Source: Candidatus Absconditabacteria bacterium
Lineage (GTDB): Bacteria > Patescibacteriota > Gracilibacteria > Absconditabacterales > Absconditicoccaceae
Direction: 5' to 3'
Assembly: GCA_028685875.1 (NCBI GenBank)
Contig: JAQUDD010000003.1
Coordinates: 59,561 to 123,560 of the forward strand
Length of the DNA stretch: 64,000 nt
Positions 62,201 to 64,000 of this stretch are shown here, in pieces. Numbering within the stretch: the stretch's first letter is position 1; every line of letters starts with the position of its first letter. The notes beneath the pieces are model-generated. The model did no database searches. It saw only the letters and a program-made list of their open reading frames with translations, and was not told the origin of the DNA. The position numbers and the translations under genes are program-made.

Positions 62201-64000
62201 GCTGGTTACTCAAGTTCCTAGTGTTACTGAGGTCAGTTGATTTCCATAAAATGCCTGCTCTCAGATGCTTCAACTCGGGATAGTCACCGAGGTCAGTTGG
62301 TCGTTGTTATAAAATGCTTGACGTCCAATGTTGGTTACTCCCGTTCCTAAGGTTAATGAGCTCAGTTGATTTCCATAAAATGCCTGCTCTCCGATACTTC
62401 AACTCAGGATGGTCGCTGAAATTAGTTGATTGTTATAAAATGCTTGCTGTCCGATGCTGGTTACTCCCGTTCCTAGCGTCACCGAGATCAGTTTGTTGCT
62501 TTGAAATGCACGGTCTTGGATGTTTCAGTTCGGAATGGCTATCGAGGTTAGTTGGTCATTGCTTTGAAATGCTTGCTGTCCGATGCTGATTACTCAAGTT
62601 CCTAGTGTTACTGAGGTCAGTTTGTTGTTCCCAAATGCAGCATATCCGATGCTTCAGCTCGGGATGGTTACTGAGGTCAGTTGATTGCCATAAAATGCAC
62701 CATCTCCAATACTCGTTACGGAATTTGGGATTACTACTGAGGCCAGTTGATTGGAAGTAAATGCATAATTTCCGATGCTGGTTACGGGCTTCCCTCCTAT
62801 GCTTTGAGGAATCACCATTCCCGTACTATTACACTCTGGATATAATTCTCTTCTATAGTCCGTAATAGTAATCTTCCCGCCAGATTCTGTGGTATCAAAA
62901 CAAGCTCCTGGGATATCCTGATTGTCTGGATCTCTTTCGAGGGCTGAAATAGTCAATACTAGGCGATCAGATCGCCATTTTCCTTCACTCTCTGCAAGGA
63001 GGGTAATTTTTTCGGTAACTTCCTTTTTTGCTAGTTCAAAACTAAAGCTTCCTTCTGCATCTACAGGGATAGCATAGCTCGTTCCATCTAGTAAGGTTCC
63101 CGTCAATTGAGCTTCGCTGTCCGTTTGTCCTTGGACAAGCACTTTCGTAGGATCTCCCTCTTTGTCTACTACTGCTCCAGAAAGAGAGGTTGTTGAAGTA
63201 GCGTTTCTGACTACAATATTAGCATTTGCTGCTACGCTAATCCCTGCTGTTCCTGCAGCTCTATATCCCTTCACTGCTTGAGGATCATCTGTGTCTGGAT
63301 TATTACTAAATGCATACTCTCCAATGCTGGTTACTGAATCTGGAATGGTTACCGAAGTCAGTTTATTTTGAATAAATGCACTGATTCCGATGCTGGTCAC
63401 TCAGCTTCCTAGGGTTACTGAAGTCAGTTGGTTGCTTCAAAATGCACGAGTTCCGATGCTCGTTACTGAACTCGGAATCGTTACTGAGGTCAGTTTATTG
63501 CTTCAAAATGCATAGTCTCAGATGCTCGTTACTCAAGTCCCTAGCGTTAGTGAGGTTAGCTGACTGTAATAAAATGCGTAATTCCCGATGCTGATTACTG
63601 GATCTGGGATAGTTACTGAAGTTAGCTCACTGTAATAAAATGCATAATTCCCGATGCTGGTTACCGAATCTGGGATGGTTACCGAAATCAGTCGATTGGA
63701 CCTAAATGCGTCATTTCAGATGCCCGTTACAGGTTTCTCTCCTATGACTGAAGGAATTACCACAGCCGTTGTACAGCCCTCATTTCCTATGAGATAATCC
63801 GTGATAGTGATATTTCCTGCTGATTCTGTCGTTGTAAAACAAGTCGCTGGAGTAGCAGTGACATCGAAAGTTTCTATCATTTCTTCTTCGATTGAAAGGG
63901 TTTCTTCCTCTGTTGGAGGAGTTGTTTCTTCCTCTTCTGTTGGAGGGGTCATTTCTTCCTCTTCTGTTGGAGGGGTCATTTCTTCCTCTTCTGTTGGAGG
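59288..64000 (-). CDS. Giant BspA-type LRR surface protein with SLH end (partial)
   Basis: 1,570 codons to the window end, in one frame with TGA as Gly; the N-terminus lies beyond 64000. From N to C in the window: Thr/Pro/Glu repeats (TPPTEEEE), then three cycles of LRR_5-type 23-aa repeats ([22 protein letters not shown]) alternating with carboxypeptidase-regulatory-like β-domains ([20 protein letters not shown]). Then comes a Gly-rich linker ([16 protein letters not shown]) and a C-terminal SLH region ([14 protein letters not shown]). BspA-like LRRs bind fibronectin and other host surface molecules; SLH motifs anchor to the wall. Ends at TAA 59288. Partner unknown. Confidence 0.88.
60330..61100 (-). 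repeat. LRR-encoding tandem array 1
   Basis: Imperfect 69-nt units encode 23-aa LRR_5 repeats (pattern SIGxxAFxxNQLTSVxIPNSV); about eleven units. DNA-level identity between units is high. Confidence 0.85.
61590..62790 (-). repeat. LRR-encoding tandem array 2
   Basis: About seventeen 69-nt units of the same kind, with two main versions: [10 protein letters not shown] and LGTGVTSIG, the latter sometimes written with TGA glycines. Confidence 0.85.
63290..63720 (-). repeat. LRR-encoding tandem array 3
   Basis: Six 69-nt units at the N-terminal side, next to the Thr/Pro/Glu repeats. Confidence 0.8.
63890..64000 (-). repeat. 27-nt repeats encoding TPPTEEEE blocks
   Basis: The 27-nt unit TCTTCCTCTTCTGTTGGAGG plus seven bases recurs with near-perfect identity at the window edge and encodes an acidic Pro/Thr linker, probably a spacer between the LRR part and more N-terminal domains. 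Confidence 0.75.

Noticed and set aside
62052..62283. Open frames in other frames inside the LRR array
   Set aside because: They arise from the repeated DNA and encode repeated nonsense; the LRR frame is the coding one.
60330..63720. CRISPR-like or satellite array
   Set aside because: The 69-nt units are translated as 23-aa leucine-rich repeats in one open frame and have no spacers.

Overview
The window comes from a bacterium that reads UGA as glycine (genetic code 25). About thirty genes that look broken under the standard code become single full-length frames when TGA is read as Gly, and every real gene ends in TAA or TAG. UGA supplies glycines that family knowledge says must be glycine: the first Gly of the TGxxxGxG motif of a short-chain dehydrogenase (51174-51923), the Gly of HExGH in a metallopeptidase (22714-23673), and Gly next to the HLHF motif of an M23 peptidase (23684-24811). 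Together with AT-rich DNA, a cluster of single-copy tRNAs, many giant or secreted proteins and sparse metabolism, this points to the Patescibacteria/CPR lineages Gracilibacteria (BD1-5) or Absconditabacteria (SR1). The window alone does not separate the two. All coordinates below use code 25.

Layout. 1-3442: the end of an integrated element, with an unknown protein, a 47-aa protein, an XRE regulator and a large serine recombinase whose 3' end runs into a tRNA-Gly gene. 3586-9545: housekeeping and envelope genes on the minus strand (rsmI, solute-binding-like lipoprotein, pilin-like protein, zinc-ribbon membrane protein, Rel). 9682-13834: an orphan SLH fragment, then a nucleoside phosphorylase, a SpoU methyltransferase, DedA, a stand-alone alanyl-tRNA editing protein and a small lipoprotein. 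13953-14242: a promoter, a structured RNA candidate and a terminator with no ORF. 14287-17929: FemAB-like, Hsp20, lepB, ssb, then six tRNAs with rpsT among them and a decayed tRNA-Asn copy. 18381-25760: gatB, a DnaQ/DinG-like protein whose helicase half looks inactive, a metallopeptidase, an M23 peptidase and folD. 26081-32153: a PKD-domain membrane protein, ftsK, a zinc-ribbon protein and a nucleotidase.

32161-49479 is the most striking region: five minus-strand genes built around one uninterrupted 4,348-codon reading frame for a secreted giant protein. A coiled-coil gene lies upstream of it. Downstream are a secreted protein, a VirB2/TrbC-like two-TM protein and a polytopic membrane protein. 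49622-59168 returns to small genes: rlmN, a TfoX-C-like protein, an SDR, a TM protein divergent from dcd, a CcdA/thiol-redox pair, ribose-1,5-bisphosphate isomerase, a CDGSH protein, a membrane-anchored phosphoesterase and trpS. 59288-64000 is the C-terminal 1,570 codons of a second giant surface protein with BspA-type leucine-rich repeats and a C-terminal SLH region. Its N-terminus lies beyond the window.

The giant secreted proteins, pilin-like and VirB2-like proteins, SLH modules, wall hydrolases and lipoproteins suggest a cell that invests heavily in surface structures, as expected for a host-attached CPR cell. That lifestyle is inferred from the lineage and is not shown by the sequence.
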